A stretch of 64,000 bases of DNA, from positions 378,734 to 442,733 of the forward strand of contig NZ_FOJW01000001.1 of NCBI RefSeq assembly GCF_900112045.1, read 5' to 3'. Both the position numbers and the translations under genes were made by a program. Source of the DNA: Lentibacillus halodurans. GTDB lineage: Bacteria > Bacillota > Bacilli > Bacillales > Amphibacillaceae. Positions within the stretch are counted from its first letter, which is position 1. Every line of letters begins with the position of its first letter. Below, one piece after another: positions 1 to 9,085 of the stretch. The notes below the pieces were generated by a model. It did not search any database. It saw only the letters and a list, made by a program, of their open reading frames with translations, and was not told where the DNA came from.

Positions 1-125
1 TGGGGAGTTTGCCCCCGTTTGCGGGGGGATTACTCCCCGTTATATGCGGGATAAAGTGAAACTCCATTCAGTGGGGCGCTTTTTCCCCCACTGAAATAAC
101 GGGGATTTTACTGCCAATTATATCC
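1..125 (+). repeat. Dispersed intergenic hairpin repeat, copy 1
   Basis: The core starts with ATAAAGTGAAACTCCATTCAG at 51 and forms a perfect 10-bp stem (67-76 with 86-95, arm TTCAGTGGGG) around a T-rich loop. The 50 bases before it resemble the tail of other copies (the TTATATGCGG element also ends the copy at 54.9 kb), so the window seems to open inside one copy that abuts the head of the next. No protein-coding sequence is visible. Related copies lie near 3.5, 54.3, 54.9 and 62.7 kb. Confidence 0.75.
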
Positions 126-140
126 GATCAAGCCGATAAA

Positions 141-170
141 TTGAATCTTTATTTTACCTTTTAGTATACT
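141..170 (+). promoter_or_regulatory. Probable sigma-A promoter and long leader of folE2
   Basis: TTGAAT and TATACT are separated by 18 bases. Transcription from here would give a leader of about 200 bases before folE2. That leader has a possible stem (CTTCTG near 246 with CAGAAG near 280) and an ACAGGACGTG segment shared with the repeat copy at 54.9 kb. I see no match to the tetrahydrofolate or preQ1 riboswitch consensus and no clear Zur box, although Zur control of folE2 is known in B. subtilis. Confidence 0.45.
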
Positions 171-373
171 AATGGTATGTGTTCAAAATGGATGATGGAA
201 AGGATCAAGAAGTTAGGATAGCGGATTTCCAAAGGATGTGGTAACTTCTGCTATGCCCACAGGACGTGAGCGATTTTAACAGAAGATTCTCAAACGAGGT
301 ATCATTTCCATCGGACTTTTGAACAACCTCTATTGACGTAACAGTTACAAATTGGAAGGGGTCACAGATCGTT

Positions 374-1318
374 ATGGATAAAGTTAGGACAATCTCAAAG
401 AAACAGTTACCGGACAAAGCCCAACGTCATAAACTATTTGGTTCTGTCGAGCCCGGTCCCAGAACAAAACCACGTGAAAAAAGCAAAATGGCTGATTTAC
501 AAAATACAAGAGAAGACTTCTTGTTTGATCTCGATGCAGTAGGAATTGCCAATGTAAAGCATCCGATCACCGTCGCAAGCAATCTGGAACCAAAAACACA
601 AACGACCGTCGGAACATTTGAATTTTCATCCAGTATCGATAAATCCAGTAAAGGCACAAATATGAGCCGTTTTACAGAACAGCTTCAGGCATTTCATCAA
701 AAAGGTTTTGTCATTAACTTAAAAACACTAAAAAGGTTCGCAAAAGATCTGGCAGAACGCTTAGACCAAAAAGATGCCGAAATCAAGGTGAGTTATCCGT
801 GGTTTTATGAGCGCCGGGGACCTCAATCAGATCTGTCAGGCATGAATCATGCAGACATCACCATTCGTGTAAACTATGACACATCAGCAGGATGTTCCAT
901 CGAAGCCTCTATGTCATCATTGATTACGACTCTTTGCCCATGCTCTAAAGAAATCAGTGAATACAGTGCCCATAACCAACGGGGGGAAGTTACTATGACT
1001 GTATCATTGACAGAGGGTTTTGATGAGGAGACAATGGACTGGAAGGAATTATTGCTTGAAGCGGCGGAAAGCAATGCCAGCGCCAGATTGCATCCCGTAT
1101 TGAAACGGCCAGATGAAAAAATGGTCACCGAACAAGCATATGAAAATCCTCGCTTTGTTGAAGATCTGGCACGACTTGTTGCAGCTGATTTATATGAAAT
1201 GCCGTTTGTCACCAGATTTCAGGTTCAGTGCCGTAACGAAGAATCCATTCACATGCATGATGCCATAGCATCGATAACATATGATAAGTTGGAAGATGAT
1301 GAGTCTCAGGAAGGATAA
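374..1318 (+). CDS. folE2: GTP cyclohydrolase FolE2 (type IB)
   Basis: Converts GTP to 7,8-dihydroneopterin triphosphate at the head of folate and queuosine synthesis. It is the metal-flexible isozyme that can replace zinc-dependent FolE. The family signature CPCSKEISEYSAHNQRGE begins at residue 188, with the conserved Cys pair at 188 and 190, and the N-terminal RHKLFGSVEPGP is typical of Bacillus FolE2. Length 314 is normal (about 300). The SD-like GGAAGGGG is 13 bases upstream of the ATG, a little far, so an alternative start cannot be excluded. It runs directly into yidD. Confidence 0.93.
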   Translation: MDKVRTISKKQLPDKAQRHKLFGSVEPGPRTKPREKSKMADLQNTREDFLFDLDAVGIANVKHPITVASNLEPKTQTTVGTFEFSSSIDKSSKGTNMSRFTEQLQAFHQKGFVINLKTLKRFAKDLAERLDQKDAEIKVSYPWFYERRGPQSDLSGMNHADITIRVNYDTSAGCSIEASMSSLITTLCPCSKEISEYSAHNQRGEVTMTVSLTEGFDEETMDWKELLLEAAESNASARLHPVLKRPDEKMVTEQAYENPRFVEDLARLVAADLYEMPFVTRFQVQCRNEESIHMHDAIASITYDKLEDDESQEG

Positions 1319-1573
1319 ATGGCTATGAAATATCTGTTGATCGGGTTAATAAAATTTTACCGGAGAACGATCAGCCCATTTAAACCGCCGACTTGCAGAT
1401 TTTTTCCGACATGTTCGGAATATGGATTAGAGGCTATTCGAAGGTTCGGCTTCTTTAAAGGCGGATTTTTGACTTTAAGGCGAATCAGTAAATGCCATCC
1501 TTTTCACTCAGGTGGTGTCGATTTAGTACCGGAAAAACGGCAAAATAACCGTATCCATCCAAGGAGTGATTAA
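1319..1573 (+). CDS. yidD: Membrane protein insertion efficiency factor YidD
   Basis: Small membrane-associated protein thought to help YidC/SpoIIIJ-type insertases. It shows the family pattern: an N-terminal amphipathic segment, then [18 protein letters not shown] with Cys 26 and Cys 32, then [11 protein letters not shown]. The ATG follows the folE2 stop with no gap, so translation is probably coupled; an internal ATG two codons later fits the AAGGAT SD about as well. Length 84 is normal. Confidence 0.9.
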   Translation: MAMKYLLIGLIKFYRRTISPFKPPTCRFFPTCSEYGLEAIRRFGFFKGGFLTLRRISKCHPFHSGGVDLVPEKRQNNRIHPRSD

Positions 1574-1574
1574 T

Positions 1575-1859
1575 TTGAATTTGCGCATAACGAATAAGGC
1601 TGCAAAATGGTATAAAGAAGAATTTGAGGCGGATGATCAGTCCTGTCTCCGGTTTTTTGTCAGGTATGGATTTGGAGGACAGATACCTGGTTTCACATTA
1701 GCAGTCGCTCAGGATACTCCGGTTGATATATATGCTTCAAACAGTGTGGAAGGCATTACGTTTTTCATTGAAAGTAAAGATGCATGGTATTTCGATGGGA
1801 AAGATTTAACGATCCAATTAAATGAACGGAAACAGGAACCAGTGTTTATTTACAGTTAA
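1575..1859 (+). CDS. yneR: HesB/IscA-like protein YneR
   Basis: Resembles B. subtilis YneR, a small HesB/IscA-fold protein lacking the usual A-type carrier cysteine triad, so a role in Fe-S carriage is doubtful. Recognisable are RFFVRYGFGG and the C-terminal DAWYFDGKDLTI. I place the start at TTG 1575: AAGGAG lies 8 bases upstream and overlaps the only earlier candidate, a GTG. The start is one base past the yidD stop, implying coupled translation, and a terminator follows directly. Confidence 0.82.
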   Translation: MNLRITNKAAKWYKEEFEADDQSCLRFFVRYGFGGQIPGFTLAVAQDTPVDIYASNSVEGITFFIESKDAWYFDGKDLTIQLNERKQEPVFIYS

Positions 1860-1861
1860 GA

Positions 1862-1887
1862 GGCGTTGATCAACGCCCCTTTTTTTC
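1862..1887 (+). terminator. Rho-independent terminator of folE2-yidD-yneR
   Basis: GGCGTT and AACGCC flank a GATC loop and are followed by a run of seven T. It sits between convergent yneR and yneQ. Confidence 0.85.
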
Positions 1888-1908
1888 ACTATTTCCTGCG
1901 AACGTTAT

Positions 1909-2208
1909 TTATAATTTGAATTTATTAATTTGGTCCCACTGCTTCTCCATCCTTAATATTCTTGCTTGCTTTTCGCCGAACAGGTCAAAGTGTGGATGAT
2001 GTTGATCCATATGAATCCATATCGGTTTTAAGTTATACTTCGCCCCCCAGGCGGTTAACTTTTTCAGGTTGCTGCATCCAACCTTCGTTACCGTATCACA
2101 TCCTGGAAACCGTTCATCGATCCAATAATGGGTTAAAAAACTTATGTGCCCATTTTCAACTTCTGTCTTCCATCTCTTTAACTCGTGCCGGTCTATTCCA
2201 AAAGCCAT
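1909..2208 (-). CDS. yneQ: Conserved hypothetical protein YneQ
   Basis: Matches B. subtilis YneQ in position (next to yneP) and in pattern (MAFGIDRHELKRWK, HYWIDERFPGC, DLFG). Function is unknown. The frame is open a further 14 codons upstream, but the ATG used here overlaps the yneP stop as TAATG with a GGAG just before it, the normal arrangement for translational coupling. Encodes 99 residues, soluble, with His/Trp/Cys-rich segments. Confidence 0.8.
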   Translation of the reverse strand: MAFGIDRHELKRWKTEVENGHISFLTHYWIDERFPGCDTVTKVGCSNLKKLTAWGAKYNLKPIWIHMDQHHPHFDLFGEKQARILRMEKQWDQINKFKL

Positions 2209-2633
2209 TAGGATTCTCCATTCACTTGCCGTAAATATGTCTGATGCCATTCAGGATATACTTTACGTAATGATAATGGGCGAAACGAGTCTTTGTGAAC
2301 AATCACATGTGTCGTTGTTCCGCTCACCGCTACCTCGGCGCCTTCCTTGAGGATGTGATAACCGTAAACCGTCCGTATACCATCATACTGTTCAATCCAC
2401 GTTTCAACTGCTGCTTTCTCACCATAGTGAACAGGTTTTTTAAAGTTTATTTGGGCATCAGTCACTGGAGAGACAATATTATTCTTTTCCATGTCGGTAT
2501 ATGTAAAACCAAGACTTTCAATATATTTTGTCCGGCCGATTTCAAACCAGACCAGATAATTGGCGTGGTAAACAACCCCCATTTGGTCTGTTTCCTGGTA
2601 TCTTACTTCAATTGGTGTTTTTGTCCTATGCAA
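2208..2633 (-). CDS. yneP: Acyl-CoA thioesterase YneP (4HBT hotdog family)
   Basis: Single hotdog-fold domain of the YbgC/FcbC type. The signature YQETDQMGVVYHANYLVWFE at residues 12-31 carries the catalytic-type Asp16 and the YHANY segment. Expected to hydrolyse acyl-CoA or a related thioester in the cytosol; substrate unknown. Length 141 is usual. It is followed by coupled yneQ and preceded by tlp, the B. subtilis order. Confidence 0.88.
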   Translation of the reverse strand: MHRTKTPIEVRYQETDQMGVVYHANYLVWFEIGRTKYIESLGFTYTDMEKNNIVSPVTDAQINFKKPVHYGEKAAVETWIEQYDGIRTVYGYHILKEGAEVAVSGTTTHVIVHKDSFRPLSLRKVYPEWHQTYLRQVNGES

Positions 2634-2720
2634 TCCTGCTTCCCCCTATATTAGTTTGTATATAACGTATTTTATCATATATCTTTATAAAATATGAAAA
2701 TTTGCACTGGACACACGCAA

Positions 2721-2752
2721 AACCTCAAACCATTGGGCAATGGTTTGAGGTT
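2721..2752 (-). terminator. Terminator of tlp
   Basis: Perfect 14-bp inverted repeat (AACCTCAAACCATT) with a 4-base loop immediately after tlp. The U tract is short (TTTT), so efficiency is uncertain. Confidence 0.75.
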
Positions 2753-2756
2753 AGTG

Positions 2757-2987
2757 CTATTGTTTTGCTTCATCTTTAATTTCCTGCCGCATGCCTTCGA
2801 TCGCTTCTTCACGGCGTTTATTTTTTTCCTTGATCTTTTCTTTTTCTTCGCCTGAACTATGCTTCATCGTGTCATGTGCTTTTTCGATATTTTGAATGGT
2901 ATCCTGTACCATACCCTGCAGTTTCTCAACATTGTCGCTGCGGTCATCCGGTTTAGGCTCGTAAGGATATTTGTCAGTCACTTTCAA
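2757..2987 (-). CDS. tlp: Small acid-soluble spore protein Tlp
   Basis: Forespore-expressed small protein of the SASP Tlp family. It has the family core KPDDRSDNVEKLQGMVQDT near the N-terminus and the charged helix EKEKIKEKNKRREEAIEGMR. Length 76, close to the 83 residues in B. subtilis. It lies between yneP and yneN as in B. subtilis, is monocistronic-looking with its own terminator, and marks the organism as a spore former. Confidence 0.92.
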   Translation of the reverse strand: MKVTDKYPYEPKPDDRSDNVEKLQGMVQDTIQNIEKAHDTMKHSSGEEKEKIKEKNKRREEAIEGMRQEIKDEAKQ

Positions 2988-3065
2988 TTCTCCTTTGTAA
3001 TTTTTTTCACCTTTGAAAGGTGTGTCTTCTTAAATTTTTTGCTGAAATACGGATAATATACAAAT

Positions 3066-3112
3066 GAAAAAAGCCCGTCCTAATTGGTCGATATTAACCA
3101 ACGGACAAGGCT
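3066..3112 (-). terminator. Terminator of the FbpB-like gene
   Basis: On the minus strand AGCC-TTGTCC-GTTGGT pairs with ACCAAT-TAGGAC-GGGCT, followed by six T. It begins within 10 bases of the stop codon. Confidence 0.8.
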
Positions 3113-3116
3113 GTTC

Positions 3117-3263
3117 TTATTCTGCACGCTTTTTATCTAAAGATTGGTGCATTTTAGTTTCCAAATTCTGTTCAATTCTTTCTAAAAGTGACTCATCTTG
3201 CAAAATTTGTTTCCGGTTTTCCTGTACAAGTTCATCAAACGAGAGCCTTTTCTTTAAAGAAAT
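3117..3263 (-). CDS. FbpB-family small basic protein, probable ATT start
   Basis: The core KKRLSFDELVQENRKQILQD followed by ERIEQNLETK matches the Fur-regulated basic protein FbpB family, small proteins that assist the iron-sparing sRNA response in B. subtilis. AAAAAGGAG sits 9 bases before an ATT codon and directly abuts an upstream TTG, which is too close. No ATG or GTG fits until far upstream, so I infer an AUU start giving 48 residues (B. subtilis FbpB has about 53). A convincing Fur box was not found. Own terminator downstream. Function by homology only. Confidence 0.7.
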   Translation of the reverse strand: MSLKKRLSFDELVQENRKQILQDESLLERIEQNLETKMHQSLDKKRAE

Positions 3264-3480
3264 CGTAATCAACTCCTTTTTACGGTTGTTCCGAAAGATT
3301 TTTGAATAAACAACCAATTTTAGGAATAGTATTACCATTTCTTTGAAAATTTATCCAGGCGCCTGCACGATGCAGGTCACAAAGGCGTTGCAACATGACA
3401 AGGAAAGCTTCCTCTGGACTACGCACGAAGAAAAAGTGCTTTTCTTTTTCGAGCACGTTGGGTTTTAGTCTTTGTTCCTC

Positions 3481-3526
3481 CATAAGCGGGGGAAAAGCAC
3501 CACACTGAATGAAGTTTCACTTTATC
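3481..3526 (-). repeat. Dispersed intergenic hairpin repeat, copy 2 (truncated)
   Basis: On the minus strand it reads ATAAAGTGAAACTTCATTCAG then GTGTGGTGCTTTTCCCCC. The head matches the other copies exactly but the stem is decayed and the tail is missing. It starts six bases after the yneN stop, where it could serve as a weak terminator. Confidence 0.7.
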
Positions 3527-3531
3527 AAGTT

Positions 3532-4104
3532 TTAGGTTAATTTGTTCAGCATGTCCACCATATAATCGTAATTCATTGGTCCGAATTTTGGCGGTTCCTG
3601 GATTTTACCGTCCGTTCCGATAAAATAAGTGGTGGGGATGTTATAAATGGAGTATTGATCCTGTATTTCGGAATTTTTATCCAACGGAACAGTGTACGTA
3701 TAGTCGTGTTTATCAATATATTCCCGCACGGCTTCAATGCTTGTATCATTTCCGGTCAAGTTAACAGCGACGACTTCCACCTGGTCTCCATATTCATTAT
3801 AAAATTGCTGCATTTCAGGCATCTCTTCTTTGCATGGCCCGCACCAGGATGCCCAAAAATTCAAAATGACTTTTTGCCCGCGTAAATCGGATAATCGAAA
3901 TGTATCACCTGAAAGTGTTTCCACTTCAAAATCCGGGGCATGCTTTCCTTCTTCAATTCCTGTTTCTCCTGGAGGGACAATTCCTGCACCTTCCGGGGTA
4001 TCTTCATCAGGATCCTTTGCATTTTCCTCTGTATCCATAAAACTGATAACTGCCACACTAACCATAAATACAAGCAGAGTTATTCCAAGCACTCGTTTAA
4101 CCAT
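3532..4104 (-). CDS. yneN: Membrane-anchored thiol-disulfide oxidoreductase YneN (ResA/TlpA-like)
   Basis: Extracytoplasmic thioredoxin-fold protein with an N-terminal signal anchor (about residues 5-22), an acidic linker, and the active site WASWCGPCKEE with Cys88 and Cys91; cis-Pro region YNIPTTYFI. Such proteins receive electrons from CcdA and reduce disulfides such as those of apocytochrome c. Its presence fits ccdA and ccdC a few kb away. Length 190. A TTGTTA/TAATAT promoter is plausible upstream. Confidence 0.88.
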   Translation of the reverse strand: MVKRVLGITLLVFMVSVAVISFMDTEENAKDPDEDTPEGAGIVPPGETGIEEGKHAPDFEVETLSGDTFRLSDLRGQKVILNFWASWCGPCKEEMPEMQQFYNEYGDQVEVVAVNLTGNDTSIEAVREYIDKHDYTYTVPLDKNSEIQDQYSIYNIPTTYFIGTDGKIQEPPKFGPMNYDYMVDMLNKLT

Positions 4105-4280
4105 GACAGATCCCCTTATTCTGTGATTATGATAATTTAATCGTAGTGATATTATATGTGTATGTAAAGCTTAACAAATTATTGTTAAAAAATATTCAAA
4201 TAAACGCGTCCTTTGGTATTACATCTCAGCAGTTTCGACTTATTTCAGGGAATTAATGCCGTTACATGCGGATGGCATAA

Positions 4281-4314
4281 AAAAGCCAATGCACCGAAAA
4301 AACGATGCATTGGC
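4281..4314 (-). terminator. Terminator of aconitase gene
   Basis: On the minus strand GCCAATGCATCG pairs with GGTGCATTGGC across a T-rich loop, followed by six T, shortly after the citB stop. Confidence 0.9.
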
Positions 4315-4326
4315 CTATTTTATAAC

Positions 4327-7044
4327 CTATTGCGGAATACGATTTGCGGAATTCAGTTTATTGCGCAATACCATTTGCAGAATCCCACCATGACGATAGT
4401 AATCAACTTCAACATCACTATCAAACCGTGCGATAACGTTAAACTCTATTTTATTGCCTTCTTCATCAACAGCTGTGACTTTAACACGGTCATGCGGTTT
4501 AACATTTTCATCAATTTCAACATGGTATGTTTCTTCACCTGTTAAACCTAGCTTATCGGCACTCTCACCTTGTTCAAACTGTAATGGCAGTACACCCATC
4601 ATAACAAGGTTGGAACGGTGAATCCGTTCGAAGCTTTCCGCAATGACTGTCTTGATGCCGAGCAAGTTTGTCCCTTTCGCTGCCCAGTCACGTGATGAGC
4701 CCATTCCGTAATCTTTACCACCAATAACGAGCAATCCGGTATCATTTTCCTGATATTTCATGGCTGCATCGTAAAACGGCATGAGTTCACCAGTTGGCCA
4801 ATATGTGGTATAACCGCCCTCTTTGCCCTGTGCCAGCAAGTTACGGATTCGGATATTGGCAAATGTACCACGCATCATTACTTCATGGTTACCCCGGCGA
4901 GATCCATATGAGTTAAAGTTTCGCGGTGATACACCTTTTTCCTGCAGATACTGGCCAGCTGGCATATCTTTGGCAATTGCGCCTGCAGGAGAAATATGGT
5001 CGGTTGTTACCGAGTCGCCAAATTTGCCGATGACACGCAGATTGTTCAATGGATCAACTGTTCCTGCATCTTTTGACAATCCTTCAAAAAATGGCGGATT
5101 TTGAATATAAGTCGATTCACTGTCCCATTCGAATAAAGGTTCGTCAGTTGTTTTGATTTCATTCCATTTTTCATTGGAATTGAATACACTTTCATACTCT
5201 TTACGGAAAATCTCCGGTTTTACTACGCTTTGGACAGAGTTTTTAATTTCGTCCATTGATGGCCATATGTCTTCCAGATAAATTGGCTCGCCATCTGCAT
5301 CGGTCCCAAGCATTTCTTTTGTCAAATCGATATCCACAGTTCCCGCTAAGGCATATGCCACAACCAATGGAGGTGATGCCAAATAATTCGCTTTAACCAG
5401 CGGGTGAATACGGCCTTCAAAGTTACGGTTACCTGACAATACTGAAGAAACGGTTAAATCACTTTCCTCAATCGCCTTTTCAATTTCAGGTCTTAATGGC
5501 CCGGAATTTCCGATACATGTCGTACAACCGTAGCCGACAAGGTTGAAGCCAAGCTGGTTCAGGTAGTCCTGGAGACCGGAATCGTCCAGATAACGTGTAA
5601 CGACTTTCGATCCCGGTGCAAGCGAAGTTTTAACATATTCTGGTACTTTCAACCCTTTTTCCACAGCTTTTTTCGCAAGCAGTCCAGCACCAAGCATTAC
5701 ATATGGATTGGACGTATTGGTACAGGATGTAATCGCAGCAATCGCAAGTGCACCTGTTTTCATGACAGAGGTTTCACCATTTGGATGTTCGACCGTCGCT
5801 TCCTTGTCAAACTCGGATTCATCCATTCCGAAACCCTGATTGCCGGATGGCGCTGTGATGGCCTTATTGAATTCATGTTTCATATCGGACAAGGCTATTA
5901 AATCCTGTGGACGTTTTGGTCCTGACAAGTTTGGCTCAAGTTCCGATAAATTGATCTCCACAAGCTCGGTATATTCAGGGTCTTCCTGATCGGCTGAATA
6001 CCAGAGATCATTTTCTTTACAATACTTTTCCACTAGTGCAATCTGTTCTTCATTGCGACCGGTCAGACGAAGATAATTTAACGCTTCTTCATCAACAGGG
6101 AAGAAACCGCACGTTGCACCATATTCAGGCGCCATGTTGGAAATAGTGGCACGGTCGGCAAGCGGCATATCTTTCAGTCCAGGTCCAAAATACTCCACAA
6201 ACTTTCCGACAACATTTTTCTCACGCAGAACCTGTGTCACTTTTAGTGCCAGATCTGTTGCGGTCGTTCCTTGCGGGAAGCTGCCGGTAAATTTAACACC
6301 AATCACTTCCGGTGCAGGGAAATAGGATGGCTGGCCAAGCATGCCTGCTTCAGCTTCAATGCCGCCAACACCCCAGCCAAGAACGCCTAATCCATTAATC
6401 ATCGTTGTATGTGAGTCTGTACCAACCAACGTATCCGGAAATGCGTCATATGTGCCGTCTTCATTTTCGATGCCATGAACAACATTCGCGATATATTCCA
6501 GGTTTACCTGGTGTACAATTCCTGTTGCAGGCGGTACGGCACGATAATTTTCAAATGCTTTCTGTGCCCAATGCAAAAATTCATAACGCTCCATATTCCG
6601 TTCAAATTCAAGCTCCATGTTTGCTTTTAGCGCATTTGCTGTGCCATACTGATCCACCTGTACTGAGTGGTCAATAACCAAGTCAACCGGTACTTCCGGA
6701 TTAATTTTATCCGGTTCTCCGCCCATATCGACCATCGCTTTTCTTAATGACGCAAGATCAACGACAGCTGGTACTCCAGTGAAATCCTGAAGAATGACCC
6801 GGGATGGCTTGAAAGGTACATCAACATGGTTTGCATCATTTTTTCCCCATTTGGACAGACCCTCCACATGTTCATCCTTTATGACGTGACCATCCTGCTG
6901 GCGTATGAGTGATTCCAGCAGAACACGAACAGAAAAAGGCAGCCGGGAAATTTTCCCTAAGTTGGCATTTTCAATTGCTTTTAATTGGTAAAAGTTATAC
7001 GTTTTGCCATTCAAATCAAACTTTTTTTTCGCATCAATTCCCAT
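4327..7044 (-). CDS. citB: Aconitate hydratase (aconitase A)
   Basis: Interconverts citrate and isocitrate in the TCA cycle; cytosolic [4Fe-4S] enzyme of the AcnA/IRP type and, in B. subtilis, also an iron-responsive RNA-binding protein. Cluster ligands are visible in TSCTNTSNP and [14 protein letters not shown]. The C-terminal swivel domain includes [16 protein letters not shown]. Length 905 matches the family. A strong SD (GGGAGGAG) precedes the ATG. Monocistronic with its own terminator; a CcpC-type dyad lies upstream. Confidence 0.97.
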   Translation of the reverse strand: MGIDAKKKFDLNGKTYNFYQLKAIENANLGKISRLPFSVRVLLESLIRQQDGHVIKDEHVEGLSKWGKNDANHVDVPFKPSRVILQDFTGVPAVVDLASLRKAMVDMGGEPDKINPEVPVDLVIDHSVQVDQYGTANALKANMELEFERNMERYEFLHWAQKAFENYRAVPPATGIVHQVNLEYIANVVHGIENEDGTYDAFPDTLVGTDSHTTMINGLGVLGWGVGGIEAEAGMLGQPSYFPAPEVIGVKFTGSFPQGTTATDLALKVTQVLREKNVVGKFVEYFGPGLKDMPLADRATISNMAPEYGATCGFFPVDEEALNYLRLTGRNEEQIALVEKYCKENDLWYSADQEDPEYTELVEINLSELEPNLSGPKRPQDLIALSDMKHEFNKAITAPSGNQGFGMDESEFDKEATVEHPNGETSVMKTGALAIAAITSCTNTSNPYVMLGAGLLAKKAVEKGLKVPEYVKTSLAPGSKVVTRYLDDSGLQDYLNQLGFNLVGYGCTTCIGNSGPLRPEIEKAIEESDLTVSSVLSGNRNFEGRIHPLVKANYLASPPLVVAYALAGTVDIDLTKEMLGTDADGEPIYLEDIWPSMDEIKNSVQSVVKPEIFRKEYESVFNSNEKWNEIKTTDEPLFEWDSESTYIQNPPFFEGLSKDAGTVDPLNNLRVIGKFGDSVTTDHISPAGAIAKDMPAGQYLQEKGVSPRNFNSYGSRRGNHEVMMRGTFANIRIRNLLAQGKEGGYTTYWPTGELMPFYDAAMKYQENDTGLLVIGGKDYGMGSSRDWAAKGTNLLGIKTVIAESFERIHRSNLVMMGVLPLQFEQGESADKLGLTGEETYHVEIDENVKPHDRVKVTAVDEEGNKIEFNVIARFDSDVEVDYYRHGGILQMVLRNKLNSANRIPQ

Positions 7045-7191
7045 AAAAGCTGTACTCCTCCCTTATCACCTTTTTGTCAAACAGCACATCAGTTTTGACA
7101 AAAATTGTCTACGAATATATCTTATATGAAATAATTCTATAAAACAATCGTTTCCTGGTGAATGCTATATATGGATAAATTATTAAAAGTG

Positions 7192-7206
7192 ATAAGAAAT
7201 TTTTAT
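7192..7206. promoter_or_regulatory. CcpC-like operator upstream of citB
   Basis: The dyad ATAA-N7-TTAT is the form described for citrate-responsive CcpC sites at B. subtilis citB. It lies about 150 bases upstream of the start. A possible promoter (TTGTTT, then TAAGAT after 17 bases on the minus strand) sits between the dyad and the gene. Such a dyad is short and AT-rich, so chance is a real alternative. Confidence 0.35.
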
Positions 7207-7237
7207 CAAATGATTCCATATATAATTGAACCTATCA

Positions 7238-8356
7238 TTACGGTTTAGGCAAAATAACTCTGAATGTACTTCCGGTATCTTCATTTTGCAGAATCTCAAG
7301 TCGCCCGCCATGGCGCTCCAGAATTTGCCTGGTAATCATCAGACCAGGACCTGTACCATTTTGTTTCGTTGTAAAAAAGGGCTCCCCGAGCTTATGTATC
7401 ACTTCTTCGGGTATTCCCGGTCCTTCATCAATGATATCGATTAAAATTTCGTTATGATGTATATAATCGTTCACTTTTATGTACCCGGGTTTCTCCATTG
7501 CCTCAATAGCATTTTTCAATATATTAATAAAGACCTGCTTAATTTGGGAGCGGTCACATTTCACATTCTGATTTGATTCCTGCTTCCACAAAATCTCGAT
7601 ATTTTTTAATCCGGCTTGTGGATTTAACAGTGTAACAACATCATCAATCAATTCTGGTAAATTTTCCAATTCCTTATGATCTGTCATCGGTTTTGAAACA
7701 AATAATAACTCCGAGGTAATGGTTTCCATTTTCTCAATCTCATCAACCATTATTTTATAGTATTCATCTTCCCTGTTCACACCCGCCTGCAGCAGCTGCA
7801 AAAAGCCCTTTATCGATGTAAGGGGATTCCGGATTTCATGTGCAATTCCCGCCGCAAGCTGACCTGCAACCGACATTTTTTCGGATCGGATCATCATTTC
7901 TTCAGCCTCTTTTTTATCTGTGATATCTTTTGTGGCTGAGATATAATAATGATTGCCGTTTGCATCCTGAATGGCAGTTATTTGATTCTCTGTCCATATA
8001 CTTTTACCATATACATCCTGAATGTTAATGTTCAAAACTTGTTTTCTATTTTGGGTGATATCCAAGTTCTTTTGGATATATGAGATATCTTCCGGGGAAA
8101 TCCATTCAAACCATTTTGTGCCGATAAATGCTGCTGCAGGATATCCAAGCAGCTGTTCTGCCGTGTTCGAAATATAAATGATGGCTCCATTTTGGTCCCA
8201 TAACGTAATGAATCCATTCATATTCCGATCTATCCATCGAAGAATCGGGGAAGGTAACGAAGCCAAATTATCAAACTCATAATCATTTGACGTTGCTGCA
8301 TTATGCTGTTCATTTTCATTCATTTCCGCTGATTCCTTTCTAGATTTGTCGATCAT
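7238..8356 (-). CDS. PAS-domain sensor histidine kinase (sporulation-kinase type)
   Basis: Soluble kinase: PAS sensor domain at about residues 40-150, then HisKA with AAGIAHEIRNPLTSIKG (His173), then HATPase_c with N box and G boxes (DEGPGIPEE, GTGPGLMI). The H-box is of the KinA/B/C/E type that feeds Spo0F/Spo0A, so a phosphorelay input is likely but not shown. No membrane segment and no adjacent regulator gene. The second G-box has Pro where Leu is usual (GTGLGL), while the glycines are kept. Start supported by AAGGAGGG. Confidence 0.85.
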   Translation of the reverse strand: MIDKSRKESAEMNENEQHNAATSNDYEFDNLASLPSPILRWIDRNMNGFITLWDQNGAIIYISNTAEQLLGYPAAAFIGTKWFEWISPEDISYIQKNLDITQNRKQVLNINIQDVYGKSIWTENQITAIQDANGNHYYISATKDITDKKEAEEMMIRSEKMSVAGQLAAGIAHEIRNPLTSIKGFLQLLQAGVNREDEYYKIMVDEIEKMETITSELLFVSKPMTDHKELENLPELIDDVVTLLNPQAGLKNIEILWKQESNQNVKCDRSQIKQVFINILKNAIEAMEKPGYIKVNDYIHHNEILIDIIDEGPGIPEEVIHKLGEPFFTTKQNGTGPGLMITRQILERHGGRLEILQNEDTGSTFRVILPKP

Positions 8357-8620
8357 CCTTAACCCTCCTTACCTGATTAATTTTCCCGTCAGTCATTCAT
8401 ATGACAAATTAAAAGGAAATATGCTACTATTATGTATGTCACAATCTCGTATAATTGTGGTAAATTATAGTACAGTTCCTAGTCAATGTAAAAAGAACGT
8501 GCACAGACTTATATTGATGATATATGTGTACTGGTATGGTACTATAATAGCCTATAAAAATAAAAAGTTAAAGGAAAATATTGTTATAATTTATACTATA
8601 TTAGCAAAATAGGTGATAAT

Positions 8621-9052
8621 ATGTCTGTTTTTGATGACATTCTGATTATTTTGTGGGGATTTTTGCTGATTACCCTTATGGGGATTGGCGGATTTTTCAT
8701 GTTCCGCAAGTTCCTGAAAAAATTACCGAAAGAAGACGGCAACTCCAAAATGGATTGGGAAGAATATTATATGGAAAAAACAAAGCATATGTGGCAAGAG
8801 GAAGAAAAAGAAATCCTTGAAGACCTTGTCTCTCCTGTTCCTGAACTGTTTCGGGATGTTGCCAAACAAAAAATAGCAAGTAAAATCGGCGAAGTTGCAC
8901 TGCAAAAAAAACAAAAGACCATTACGGAAGAAGTGCTTATTGAAGGTTATATATTGGCCACACCAAAACGGGATCATAAATTTTTGCGCAAAAAACTGAA
9001 TCAGCGAAAAATTGATATGACACCATATGAACATTTATTTGACCAATCATAA
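8621..9052 (+). CDS. yneK: DUF2621 membrane-anchored protein YneK
   Basis: N-terminal membrane helix (about residues 5-27), then a charged cytosolic domain; ends with TPYEHLFDQS. Sequence and location (beside ccdC, near citB) match B. subtilis YneK, of unknown function. The only leftward neighbour on the plus strand is yneR, so it is transcribed alone, from the AT-rich divergent region shared with the kinase. Length 143 normal. Confidence 0.8.
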   Translation: MSVFDDILIILWGFLLITLMGIGGFFMFRKFLKKLPKEDGNSKMDWEEYYMEKTKHMWQEEEKEILEDLVSPVPELFRDVAKQKIASKIGEVALQKKQKTITEEVLIEGYILATPKRDHKFLRKKLNQRKIDMTPYEHLFDQS

Positions 9053-9085
9053 CAATGCGCTCATACATATGTACAAGCGCATTGT
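9051..9085. terminator. Bidirectional terminator between yneK and ccdC
   Basis: AACAATGCGCT and AGCGCATTGTT flank a 12-base loop exactly between the two convergent stop codons. Both flanks are AT-rich, but neither has a long T run. Confidence 0.65.

Noticed and set aside
177-373. Tetrahydrofolate or preQ1 riboswitch in the folE2 leader
   Set aside because: Neither consensus core is visible in the leader.
874-1212. Long antisense frames inside folE2 and many other genes
   Set aside because: They lie opposite strongly recognisable coding sequences and have no SD or family similarity.
3280-3483. 67-codon minus-strand frame between yneN and the FbpB-like gene
   Set aside because: No SD before its ATG, it begins within a repeat copy and overlaps the FbpB leader; no family resemblance. 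Left out as coding.
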